Assembly: GCF_024586455.1 (NCBI RefSeq)
Contig: NC_065919.1
Coordinates: forward strand, 12,502,368 to 12,566,367
Direction of reading: 5' to 3'
Length of the DNA: 64,000 nt
DNA from: Bactrocera neohumeralis
Taxonomy: Eukaryota > Arthropoda > Insecta > Diptera > Tephritidae
The notes below the pieces were generated by a model. It worked only from the letters and a program-made list of their open reading frames with translations. It was not told the DNA's origin and ran no database searches. This document shows, one piece after another, positions 1-11,516 of the stretch. The stretch's first letter is position 1, and the number at the start of each line of letters is the position of its first letter. Position numbers and translations under genes: made by a program.

Positions 1-337
1 CATCTCCAAAACATCGATTTATCGCATTTTGACCGAAACTTTTAAATTTTGTTTCAACATTAGAAGGACACCATTGTGACCGATCATTTAACCAAAAATC
101 ACATTTTAACCATTAACCACTTCCCGTATTCACCTGATATGGCACCGTGCGATTTCTTCCTTTTCGGAAAATGCATTTGCCCATGAAAGGAAAGTGTTAT
201 GCAGACGTAGAGGCCATTCAAAAGGCTTACACCGGCATACTGGCGTCCATACCGACATGCTTTTGGACCGTGCAAAAAGCTGTATTGAAGCAGATGGAGA
301 CTATTTTGAATAAAATAAATTGATTTTGCCGAAAACC
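1..337 (+). pseudogene. mariner transposase, C-terminal fragment (broken)
   Basis: The translation shows the end of a mariner D,D34D transposase: a YSPDMAPCDFFLFG block carrying the last catalytic Asp (about 130-165), then HLPMKGK, then the family's typical end DMLLDRAKSCIEADGDYFE (about 257-313). These blocks lie in different frames, so there is at least one small frameshift after the FLFG block and another near 255. The rest of the element lies off the left edge of the window. It cannot encode an active enzyme. Confidence 0.8.
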
Positions 338-673
338 TATTTGTTCTATTTTTTTTCAGTCCTGTTTACTTTAGAACGCTCCTTGTATATTGATTTTAGT
401 TCGAAGATATGTACAAAATCAAATTTGTGCCTCTTTTAAGTTCAACAAGCATTTTCTCGAAGTCGCTCTATATATATTTTTTGGATTTTTCTCCGAAGTC
501 TGGCACATTGAGGGTATCTCTCTCTTTTTTACAATTTCCAAAGTACCCGCTTTTTGTCACAATGTATGAAAAAGAAAATTTTTTGATATTAATGGAGATC
601 TCCGCCAGTTTCGTTAACAGTTTAGTCCAGTCATTATAGTAAGTTCACCTCGGAATTCGATATACCCATTTAA
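338..673. other. intergenic, nothing recognised
   Basis: AT-rich sequence between the mariner fragment and the LINE fragment. The only open frame (409-639) is hydrophobic, low in complexity and has no recognisable domain. The phrase CTTTAGAACGCTCCTTGTAT near 371-390 may be the outer end of the mariner element. Confidence 0.5.
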
Positions 674-1700
674 ATGTCTGTAAATACATATTGGAGGATG
701 GAGTTATGTGTAGAAGTTCACACAAGTGAGGAAAGTTCTCTGATCGTCATTCAATGGGAGTGGCCAGAAACGATTCTTTTACACATGGCTCAGGCAGCTC
801 ACTACTTCCGGTCTTTGACCAAGTCTCCTCTGGGTAGCCTAAGAACATCCGTTCGAAGGCGAGCTAATGTGAGAAGACGAAACATCCCCTACATAGGGTT
901 GTGCGCTGGGTTTGGGACCCGCCACGTAAAAAGCCCCCCCAGTGAATAGGTATAACCAGTCTCGGATGAGAGAACGAGGGCAAAACGAAATATCTCCTGT
1001 CATCAAACAAACAGTCGTCGCACTCGCGACTTGGCTCTCACGTCACTGTTGACAGTCATAACTTCGAAGTCGTAGATAATCTTGTCTATTTAGGAACCAG
1101 CATTAACACCACCAACAATGTCAGCCTGGAACTCCAACGCAGGATTGCCCTTGCCAACAGGTGCTACTTCGGACTGAGTAGGCAATTGAAAAGTAAAGTC
1201 CTCTCTCGACGAACAAAAGCTAAACTCTATAAGTCGCTCATAATTCCCGTCCTGCTATATGGTGCAGAGGCTTGGGCGATGACAACAACCGATGAGTCGA
1301 CGTTACGAGTTTTCGAGAGAAAAATTCTGCGAAAGATTTATGGTCCTTTGCGCATTGGCCACGGCGAATATCGCATTCGATGGAACGATGAGCTGTACGA
1401 GATATACGACGACATTGACATAGTTCAGCGAATTAAAAGACAGCGGCTACGCTGGCTTGGTCATGTTGTCCGGATGGATGAAAACACTCCAGCTCTGAAA
1501 GTATTCGACGCAGTACCCGCCGAGAGAAGCAGAGGAAGAGGAAGACCTCCGTTGGAAGGACCAAGTGGAGGAGGACCTGGCTTCGCTTGGAATATCCAAT
1601 TGGCGCCACGTAGCGAAAAGAAGAAACGACTGGCGCGCTGTTGTTAACTCGGCTATAATCGCGTAAGCGGTGTCTACGCCAATTAAGAAGAAGAAGAAAT
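674..1700 (+). mobile_element. LINE fragment (RTE-like): 5' module plus reverse-transcriptase C-terminus
   Basis: Two parts of one LINE family lie side by side. The part at 674-950 is a module also found at 9700-9945 (reverse) and 33165-33360; it contains CGTTCGAAGGCGAGCTAA and a GTGCGCTGGGTTTGGGACC phrase. The part at 975-1680 encodes the region after the RT active site: SSNKQSSHSR, LLYGAEAW, FERKILRKIYGPLRIG, RLRWLGHVVRMDE and RGRGRPPL. The 3' end reads GGTGTCTACGCCAATTAAGA followed by AAG repeats, as in other copies. The RT palm is missing and there are frameshifts near 1555. The clade is inferred (RTE/BovB-like) from the C-terminal motifs. Confidence 0.75.
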
Positions 1701-3660
1701 ACATATTGTAGGTATACCCTACCATATGTAGGTTTTGAGACAACTTTAGGGTGTCAATATACAAGTATTTACAGACATATAAATGGGTATATCGAATTCT
1801 GAGATTCTTACCTAATTTAAGCTTAAATGACTGGACTAGTTAGGCTGGTCCAGCAAATGGGGGGAATATATATTTTCCACGCAATATCTACAGAGAGCTT
1901 TATACTACTTCTGGCAGTTAATTGATGTGATAATAATCAACGATAGATACCCTCTATGAGCTGGCAATCCCGTAAATTTGCAATCACTTTCGCACCTAAT
2001 AAATCTGCAATATATTTTCTCAATTAGACGCGCTTGGCTCACACTTTTGTCACATGCAAAATAAACAGACAATAAATTGTAGGAGGTAAACACACACAAT
2101 TCTGTGAAGATATCGTCGCCGTCATCGCGTCGTAAAATTCAAGTTCATTGCCGAACATAATTGCGCGCAAGCAACAACAATAAAAATCGCACTGCATCAT
2201 CGCCAAAAAATGCCACCGGAAAGCAGCGAATAAGAGTAAAGTTATAGCTGTGATATTTCAACGCGTCGCACACACACACACACCCACACACAGATACATT
2301 TTTAATGATAAATTGCATTCATAAATTTAAAAATAATTAAATTGAAATCAACAAATATCAAAGGAACTTTGGCTGCACACACAGCGAGCTGAGCTTGAAG
2401 CAGGTGGTCTTAGAGGGAGCGCGCATGTGTGTGTGGCGCGTGTGGACGGCTGCCAGACGCTGTGCGGTGGCGAAATTCACCAAATAATTAATATATCTGT
2501 CATTGTGCGCGCATAAATATAAACCAACAAAAAATAAAAGCGAACACATACACACTCAATAAATATACATATGCATATAGGCACGTATGATGATAACAAA
2601 TGTGCGGCAGCAAAGAATTAGCAACGCTTATTTATGTGGCATATCAAACATGGCGCCGCATGCCACCCGACGCCGCAGCCGTTGCCGTTGCATGCCACAA
2701 GCATCCAATAATGAAAGGAAATGCTTGCAGTGCCTCCTTGAAAGCTGAAAGTGCACAAATATTTTGCGGAAGAGCGCAAGAATTTATTATTTAATTTACT
2801 ACTAACTTTTATTTGATTTTTTTTTTACGTTTTTCCCATACACTGAAGCTGCCCAAATGCCGCACATATTTATTTGTATTTTCTGATTGCATTTGTGGCG
2901 CTTTTTGGCATTTCACTGGGCTGCAAGCGCACATATACCACATGTATGCAGGTGTGAGTATATACATACATATGTACATGTATATGTGAATGTATGCATG
3001 CGATGTGTTGAAATTTTAATGCACACATAACTGGACCGTGAGGTGAACTAATTATGCTCTGCTCGCCCTAAACCGCCCCATATCGTACCACTTAGCTTGA
3101 TTTATATGCTATAAATACCATACATTCACACCAACAAATAATTAAGAAGAATTAATTACTTCCGCAGTACTGATAATTTTCCAAAAGTTATACATTTTTG
3201 GCTGATATTTGAAATGCGATTTGGCAATCGGCGATTTTTTACGGTCCTATTTATTTCAATATTAACAAAATGCTCACAAGAATTAACAAAATGCATTTCA
3301 AGAAGCCTCCAAAGAATGTGCAACTCGAATGGTATTTATCTGAAGACATTTACCACTGCTATGGCAACACCTTAGTTGTCAGTTAGTCAATACATTTGGG
3401 TTTTTGTTGGTGTTTTGGAAAACTTTGGAGATCAGAATTCAGTTTTCCACTATCAAATTCAAGAATGCTGACTTCAGGCCAATTTGTTATTTAAACGAGT
3501 GTTCTTTTGCCACTTGCTTACGTAGAAAATTTTAATATTTTTTAAATGAATCGCGGATGGATAAGAAATATTGGAAAAGAGCAAAAAAATTCAGTGGAGC
3601 CACGAATTTATATCTGATACTCGTATTTTTCGGTAAATTATGAACAATATTCTAATGTAC
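1701..3660. other. gene-free region with a CA microsatellite
   Basis: No convincing coding exon on either strand. It contains a (CA)n tract at about 2269-2292 and TACATATGTACATG-type alternating tracts at about 2960-3000. The short open frames (for example 2600-2794) show no domain. At about 3660 the sequence passes into the 20-bp tandem array. Confidence 0.5.
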
Positions 3661-3890
3661 GACAAAATCGGAGACCCAAGGAGAGTTACTGAGAACCAGG
3701 GAGAGCCATTGAGAACTCCTGAGAGCCAACGTAAACCAAGGAGAGCCACAAAGAACTAAGGAGTGCTACTGAGAACCAACGAGAACCACTGATGAGCAAG
3801 GAAAGTCACTCAGAAACAAAGAGAACCACAGTGAGCCAATGGAAACCACTGAGAACCAATGGGAGCCACTGAGAAACAAGGAGAACTGCT
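3661..3890. repeat. 20-bp minisatellite, about 11 units
   Basis: Units of exactly 20 bp follow each other in register from 3681 to 3880 (ten complete copies), with a degenerate unit before (3661-3680) and a half unit after. The consensus is close to GAGAGCCACTGAGAACCAAG. No insertion or deletion breaks the register, although units differ from each other at several positions. The array ends about 20 bp before the terminal inverted repeat of the mariner copy at 3911. Confidence 0.9.
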
Positions 3891-3910
3891 TTTTTCTTGG
3901 TATTGTATAT

Positions 3911-4853
3911 ACAAGTTTTGTCGCAAAAGAAACAGGATTGTTAAAAAAAACAACAAAAAATTAATATTTTTCAAAAGTTATATTTTTTTATTCAAAGTAG
4001 TTTCCTTGTGCTTCGATACAGCGTTTAATTGACTTTTAGCCCGGTCAATTAGCATTTCAAATGAGTGTTTAAGGTCATTTTTCGGAATGCTCTTGAGAAT
4101 ATCGGTCGTCGCCTTTTGGATAGCTGAAATGTCCTGAAACCAGTGTCCTTTCATGGGCAAATGAAGTTTTCCAAATAGGTAAAAATCACAGTGTGCCAGA
4201 TCAGGTGAGTAGGGTGAGTGACTAATGGTTAATATGGAGTTTTTTGTCAAAAAATCAGTGACAAGCGTCGACCGATGACATGGCGCATTATCGTGCAACA
4301 GGCGCCAGGACCCTGCCTCACGGTATTGTGGTCGAGCACGACGAATGCGTGACAAAAGACCTTTCATAACACCAAGGTAAAACACAGCATTAATCGTTTG
4401 GCCAGGTGGGACGAACTCTCGGTGTACAATACCCTCGGAATCGTAAAAACAAATCAGCATTGTCTTTATTTTTGACTTTTAAAGACGACCGACTTCTGAT
4501 CGTCACAGAGGTCCTCACGACCTTCTTGGAATCGCTTAAACCACTCATGCACATTACTACGGGATAGGCACTGATCACCATACATTTTTTTCATCATTTG
4601 AAATGTTTCAGTAAACGTTTTCCCATGTTTAAAACAAAATTTAATATTTCCTCTTTGCATTTTACGACCGATGACCAAAAGCTGCTGTCACTTTTTGATC
4701 GATAACATCGTTTGTAGTTATCCAATTGTCTTAAAATTTTTACGAAATGTCAACAAGAGATCAAACTTTTTATTTCATATACCCACCAATAGGTGGCGCC
4801 ACCAGAAACAGTTATATTTAAAAAGTTCTGTTTCTTTTGCGACAGACCTTGTA
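3911..4853 (-). mobile_element. internally deleted mariner element with both terminal inverted repeats
   Basis: The left end starts ACAAGTTTTGTCGCAAAAGA and the right end, read on the minus strand, starts ACAAGGTCTGTCGCAAAAGA; both continue AACAG. The matching ends are about 27 bp long and are flanked by TA. The total length of about 943 bp is shorter than a usual mariner of about 1.3 kb. This fits an internal deletion in the transposase. Confidence 0.85.
3978..4678 (-). pseudogene. mariner transposase, middle deleted
   Basis: The N-terminal helix-turn-helix part (4678-4466) contains GNIKFCFKHGKTFTETF and NVHEWFKRFQEGRED. The C-terminal catalytic part (4460-3978) begins at YDSEGIVHREFVPPGQT and contains LLHDNAPCHRS and YSPDLAHCDFYLFGKL, giving the second and third acidic residues of the D,D34D triad. 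The segment between them, which should hold the second DNA-binding motif and the first catalytic Asp (GDESW block), is missing and the two parts are out of frame. The copy therefore cannot make active transposase, but its ends look usable in trans. It is related to the fragment at 1-337. Confidence 0.85.
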
Positions 4854-4949
4854 CATATATACATTTATTTTACAAACGTCGGAGACTTTTCTTTTGGGTG
4901 TTACAAACATCGTGGCAAACTTAATATAACCTGTTCAGAGTATAAAAAA

Positions 4950-6003
4950 AACAAGTAAGGAAGAGCTAAGTTCGGGTGTCACCGAACATTTTATACTCTC
5001 GCATGGTAAAGTGATAATCGAGATTTCATAATACGTCATTTACATATTTTTCAAATACCGTATTTTTGTAAAGTTTTATTCCGCTATCATCATTGGTTCC
5101 TAATGTATATATTATACAGAGAAGGCATCAGATGGAATTCAAAATAGCTTTATATTGGAAGAAGGCGTGGTTGCGAACCGATTTCACCCATATTTCGTAC
5201 ATGTCATCAGGGTGTTAAGAAAATATTATATACCGAATTTCATTGAAATCGGTCTAGTAGTTCCTGAGATATGGTTTTTGGTCCATAAGGGGGCGAGGCC
5301 ACGCCCATTTTCAATTTAAAAAAAAGCCTGGGTGCAGCTTCCTTCTGCCATTTCTTTCGTAAAATTTAGTGTTTCTGACGTTTTTTGTTAGTCGGTTAAC
5401 GCACTTTTAGTGATTTTGAACATAACCTTTGTATGGGAGGTAGGCGTGGTTATTATCCGATTTCTTCTATTTTTGAACTGTATATGGAAATGCCTGAAGG
5501 AAACGACTCTATAGAGTTTGGTTGACATAGCTCCGAGATATGTACAAAAAACTTAGAAGGGGGCGGGGCCACGCCCACTTTTCCAAAAAAATTACGTCCA
5601 AATATGCCCCTCCCTAATGCGATCCTTTGTGCCAAATTTCACTTCAATATCTTTATTTATGGCTTAGTTATGACACTTTATAGGTTTTCGGTTTCCGCCA
5701 TTTTGTGGGCGTGGCAGTGAGCCGATTTTGCCCATCTTCGAACTTAACCTTCTTATGGAGCCAAGAAATAGGTGTACCAAGTTTCATCATGATATCTCAA
5801 TTTTTACTCAAGTTACAGCTTGCACGGACAGACGGACGGACGGACAGACAGACATCCGGATTTCAACTCTACTCGTCACCCTGATCACTTTGGTATATAT
5901 AACCCTATATCTGACTCTTTTAGTTTTAGGACTTACAAACAACCGTTATGTGAACAAAACTATAATACTCTCCTTAGCAACATTGTTGCGAGAGAATAAA
6001 AAT
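4950..6003 (+). repeat. about 1 kb non-coding interspersed repeat, copy 1
   Basis: The ends are inverted relative to each other: TTTATACTCTCGCA near 4991 and TGTTGCGAGAGAATAAAA near 5985-6003. Near the right end lies the palindrome GCAACATTGTTGC. Outside the left inverted end sits a hairpin, TTCGGGTGTCACCGAA, at about 4972-4987. Inside, the sequence repeats GGCGTGG/CCACGCCC boxes (about 5165, 5290, 5450, 5570, 5705) and a GGACAGACGGACGGACGGAC tract at about 5826-5855. No real coding sequence is present. The same repeat lies reversed at 11517-12462. Confidence 0.85.
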
Positions 6004-8711
6004 TATGATACCGAAGTGTGCTCTCGAGATTTGAAGTGTATGACTGGGGAGGGACATGCTCGGCTTATAGAAGAACAATTGTAAAATGACTCAATTTGTC
6101 TTGACAGTTCCTATTTCTATAAAATATAAACAAAAACATCGCAGTTCGATGGACTCAAGTTCGTGTGGGAAGTTTCAAATTAAGAGATAAACGCCGGATT
6201 ATAAACAATTGACTCGATTTTTAATTCTTGCTGGACCGTTACCTATCAACACACTGTAGTCGGCTATATTTAGAGCACTATACTAATCACTAATTGAACA
6301 AGTGTCGACTAAAACCAAGTTCACAATACGCTGGCCCTTTATACTTTACTTCACGGGATCCCATTGAAATACCATATTTGGCAACTAAAACCTATAAATA
6401 ATAATACTTTGGATATAAAGTCGGGAAAAGGTGGAATTACCAGGAATGTAGAGGATAATTTAAAAATCAAATACAAATCCTAATGCCTCATATATAACAC
6501 TTTATGAACTCGATTATTGTCATTAATATTGTGTAAATGGCGCATAAATTGCCCAAGGTAAACGCCAGATAAGCCAGGAAAGCGCCAAACCAGTCGGCCA
6601 ATTGCAATCGCCAAGCTGCCACACCACGTAATATAATCGCCTCCAGGGAATGGGCGACCAGACTGGGCCATGAATTAACTTACAGCGACCGACGCTAATG
6701 GTGATTAACTTTGGCAAGCGCCTAACTAACTGAGCGTTTAAGCGAAACGTGATGGCATTTAAGCGCCAGCACACAGGAAAATATGTCAGTAGTTATATTG
6801 TGGCCGCCGCTAACTCCCTTTCTGCCCACACAAACTAACGGCAAGGCCGGTGCAATGTGAACGCGGAAGAAAGTGCTGGCGTACTTTGGTCCCGCGAATT
6901 GGTTATGCTGGCGGCTTTCTGAGCAATAAATTTATTAGGCGAACCACAGTTACTGGTGGCAAGCAAAACATGTGCGCTACGTGTACCACTCAAGCGCGAT
7001 ACTCATACCATTTTGCAAAAATAAAATATTGAGGAATTTACGGCGACAAATGACGTAGCGCTGACTAAGCGCTTATTCGCAAATTTTATATATATATGTA
7101 TATATATATATGTGTGTGTGTGTGTGGGTAGTGGTGGGCATTGGTGGCAGCGCATACGTTTCTTAGAAGCGTTGAAAAATTGACGCACGCAGATTGAAAT
7201 TAATATGCGCGCAGGCGGCTGCAAATTTTCTGGCTGGTGGTCAGCGAATATTCGCAAACTTACACACACACACATGCACAAACACAATTGGTCATGGTCA
7301 CGATGGTGGCGCATAGCAAGTTCAACTAGTCGCGCTCAGCTCACCTTGGCAGCGAGATGCAATTTCATTGATAAAAGTGGGCGCGCGCAAGCGGCACCTT
7401 GGAAAGCGCCAACGCAGCTAGTTGCACGACGCGCACCTCGCGCGGCCGTTGCAATGCAGTAGGTAAAGATGTTAGCGAAATTTATCGGTTTACTGATATT
7501 TAAGGCGTTACCTAAATAAATTATTGCTATTTTTATTAGTCAATAAGTGGCGAAACTCCAAAGATGCTGACGAACATATGAGCGAGTCGTGGTCTAACAG
7601 GGCAGGAAGCGGCTTGTAGACCCCAAATTTATTGATTGATGGCTACGACGTGCTATCACCAAGCGCTGATGTACGTCGTTCCTCTGCAAAAGCGTATAAT
7701 GTGTATATATGCATATTTTATAGATAAAGCTCCCGCAAAGTCTGGTAAGCGCATCTGGAAACTGCCAAATTGTCAAACTGTTTATTAGCAAAGTCATTTC
7801 GTTTCCATGCAATAAATTTTAAAAATAATTGTGTTTGCATATCCTTAAGCTTTTTGTTCCAAATGTTGATTATAAATATGAAAAAATAACTTCTCAGCCA
7901 TCTAACGGGTTTTTATGCTTTACGGTAACAACGTCGCCTTCGGACAAATTTTGAGATAGTTTTTGCAAGCTACGCATACAATCTGTTATTTTCATATATT
8001 TCTAAAAAATATGCACGCATCGTTCAATTAGCGCCTTGATGCCTAAAGCGCTTACGAACAAGTGTGACTTTATGTTGATTGTTTCGTGGGCGCTTCGTAT
8101 GTTAGCAGTTAATCGTTTGCTCCATTTTCATAACGTTTACCTGAGTTGCAACCACTTATCATTTAAAGTTTATTTCTTGATTGACAATTGCCTATAGATA
8201 TCGACCAAATTCGCAATACAAGATAAATCGGTATTTTCTTTAATAAGGAAGTGCATCAAGGCAATGGATTAATGAGTGTTGCCGAGTTTTCTACATATCA
8301 CTTTTTTCAGCACAGAGTAGCACCTTTTTTCGTTTATCTCCTTCAATAGCCTGACGGAGACCAAAGGGTTGTTATTCATTAACTTACTTTGTATAGCTCA
8401 TCTTTCATATATATTTTGAAACCATCTTTCCCTCGAATAGCTCTAGTAACGTCTCAATACATATTGACACAGCCTATACATTTTTATAGCCTAAACAGGA
8501 TATATTAAGCCTGCCACGAAGTGCTATATGTAACACCCAGAGCAAATCCGAGGACCCTGATGACCTGAGTCAGTTTAGCCATGTCCGTCTGTATGTATCC
8601 CTCAGTTTTTGAAATATCGATTCCAAATTTACAAAATATGGCAAAGGTATAACGCCACCTTCGAAGAAATTTCTCAGATCGGATCACTTTACACATTTTG
8701 TAATCTTCTTC
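6004..8711. other. gene-free region with TA/TG microsatellite
   Basis: No recognisable exon or transposon core. It contains a TA-then-TG tract at 7087-7127. A repeat-like segment at about 8500-8700 (AGCCATGTCCGTCTGTATGT followed by TTTTTGAAATATCGAT) resembles one at 16775-16910. The open frames here, for example 7003-7314 minus, are driven by simple repeats. Confidence 0.5.
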
Positions 8712-9950
8712 TTTATAGGTGAAGACACCGCTTATGCGGTTATAGCCAAGTTAACAGCAGCGCGCCAGTCATTCCTCTTTTTCACTGTTTGGTGCCAATT
8801 GGAGATTCCAAGCGAAACCAGGTTCTTCTCCACCTGGTCTTTCCAACGGAGTAGAGGTCTTCCTCTTCCTCTGCTTCCCCCGGTGGGTACTGCGTCAAAT
8901 ACTCTCAGAACTGAAGTGTTTCCACCCTTTCGGACGACAAGACCTAGCCACCGTAGCCGTTGTCTTTTAATTCGCTGAACTATGTCAATATCATCGCTCC
9001 AACGACTGCGGTTTTCGCCGTTGCCAATGCTCAAAGGACCATAAATCTCTCGCCTAACCTTTCTTTCGAAAATTCCTAACACCAACTCATCAAATGTTGT
9101 CAGCGTCCATGCCTCTGCACCATATAGCAGGACTGAGATGGTGAGTAACTTGTAGAATTTTGTTTTTGTTCGTCGAAGAAAAGACTTCGCAATTGCCTGC
9201 TCAGTCAGAAATGGCACCTGTTGGCAAAAGTTATTCTCCGTTGGATTTTGATTCTGACGTTGTTGTTTTTGTTAATGCTGGTTCTAAGATAGTGACTTGG
9301 CTGCCAAGTCGCGAATGCGACGACTGTTTGTTTGATGACAGGAGACAATTCGTCTTGCCCTCGTTTACTACCAGTCTCATTTGATTCGCTTCCTTATCCA
9401 GTCTGGAGAATGCAGAACTAATGGCGCGGCTGTTGAGGCCAATGATATCAATATCATCGGCGTACACCAGCAGCTGTACACTCTTATAGAAGATGGTACC
9501 TTCTCTATTTAGTTCTGCAACTCGAATTATTTTTTCCAAGAGTAGATTGTAGAAGTCACACAATAGGGAGTCACCTTGTCTGAAACCTCATTTGGTATTG
9601 AACGGCTCTGAGAGGTTCCACCCCATCCTGGTGAAACTTTTGGTATTGCCCAGCGCCAGCTTATACAACCGTTTTACGGGGATCTCTCATCCGGGACTGT
9701 TGTTTTCTTTTCATTTTTTACGTGGCGGGTCCCAAACCCAGCGCATAACCCTGGAGAGGAATTGCTCGCCTTCTCACTTTAGCTCGCCTTCAGACGGATG
9801 TTCTTTGGCTACCCAGAGGATACTTGCTCTAAGACCGGTAAGAGCCATATGTAAAAGAACCGCTTCTTGCCACTCACAAGTGAATTGCACTGAGAGAACT
9901 TTCTTCACTTCCGTGAACTTCTACACATGACTCCATCCTCCATTTTTTAT
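8712..9950 (-). mobile_element. LINE fragment (RTE-like) with RT active site, frameshifted
   Basis: Read on the minus strand, the order is: the shared 5' module (9945-9700); a short RT piece ending SEPFNTK (about 9690-9590); the RT palm with LLVYADDIDIIGLNSRA (9563-9231), where YADD is the catalytic motif; then the C-terminal region (9217-8732) with LLYGAEAW, FERKVRREIYGPLSIG, RLRWLGLVV, RGRGRPLLRW and SLGISNW. The 3' end at about 8712-8735 reads as the family tail ending in AAGAAGAAG. At least two frameshifts and missing N-terminal RT and endonuclease make it non-functional. The 5' module is joined straight to mid-RT sequence, so an internal deletion occurred. Confidence 0.8.
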
Positions 9951-11516
9951 TTCTGAAGAATATTATCTTGCTTACAGACTGAAGTTTTCTTGAAAAACAT
10001 AATACAAAGTTCTAATTTTATAGTGAACTTATCACATTTCTAATATTACACTCAAGCGAGTTTCACCCCAAAAGTAAATGCCGCTTAATACTGTAAAAGT
10101 TTTGACCTAATTCCACCACAAATAAAAGTTCAACGTTTGGCGGAGTGTCAATAACAATCGCAAAAACTTTCTTCTAATTATTATGCATGTCTACAAAAGT
10201 TTTGGGTAAAACCAATTCAAACACAAACATCTCCACCATTACATAACGGTTGTTATATGTGAGTTTATGCGTGTATGTAGTGGAATTTTGGAATCGGAAG
10301 TAAACTCATCGCTCGGCATACGCTTCCTGTCATCTTACTTCGTACAATTCAGGCAGACATGCAAGCCTGCATGAGTTTTCTAATAAATTTCGCTTTGATA
10401 GCCCACAGCCACTTAACGAAATTACTCGTTGACTCCAACAACGCAACTGTTTCGTTCTTTATGGTTGCCTTTGCATTTTATTCGTCGAACTTTCTTGGCA
10501 ATTCATTAAGTTTATTGGCCAAACTATGCATTTATTTATCATTATTGCGGACACTAGTATTACATTACACGAATTAATGCATTGGGGATAGTAAGTTTGC
10601 TTTTAATATACTTTCATGTATTTTTGTTGCATATTTATAGGCTAACAAACGTGCGATTAATGGCTGGTGTGAAATTTTTACAACCGCTGCGCTATTGCAA
10701 GTGCATTAAACTCATATACAATTATTAACGGTATATTTATAAATTCCAAAAGCGATCAGAAGAGTCCCTGCGGACTAGTGCTACTTTCAGAGCCACGAAA
10801 AAAATAAATTAATTTGCTTTGGTATTTATTGGCATGTCTTTATAAAGACTGTCGGAATAAAGCAAAAGTGTTTTAGAAAAACGATATTATTTATTTCTAT
10901 TATTGCTCCAATTTATCGCTATCTATAAGTTCTTAAGCGATTTGACCGAATCTAAATGGTACAACCGTTGTTTCTTCGTTTCGAGTGTTCAAAAGAGAGA
11001 AAAGCCAAGTCCTTACTCTACCAACAGCTACAATTATTATTAAATTTCGTATCTACAGAGTGAAGATTCGTACAGATGACATTTTCGAAAGTCAACTTGT
11101 TTTCTCTCTCTGCCTCTTAATAGGCCACACGTTCAAATATGTTAAAGAAACTAACGCAACTTCAGAGAATTAAGGCCTGTCGCTCAATAGATATTGAATA
11201 TAGTTTTTTTTGAGGGCATCCTTTCCCCAATTGGAAGCAAATCGGTACTCCGTTGTCAACTGACGTTCTAGCACGTAAGCTCGGCAAACGCTGGTCAACA
11301 ACCAGAGCTTATGCGATTGTGAGATCCTTTTGGATCAGAGTCTAACGTAAGATGTCCTGAACTACTTGCTCTTAGCAAAGTCGATCTCGCCACAATTGTA
11401 GGTGTTCCGACTGGACAATGTCCAATAGGCGCACATGCAGTGCGGCTACATATTTTCCGCACGCTTTTGCCACCTTCTCTGCATTTTGCCAGACTACCAA
11501 AATGGCTGGGACTGAT
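9951..11516. other. gene-free region, nothing recognised
   Basis: AT-rich spacer with scattered short open frames (10359-10577, 10985-11173) that show no domain. The stretch at 11240-11510 has a higher GC content and a different texture, as if it were an old transposon remnant, but I cannot place it. Confidence 0.4.

Noticed and set aside
7003..7314. Minus-strand 103-codon frame
   Set aside because: Built on the TA/TG and AC microsatellites at 7087-7127 and 7260-7275.
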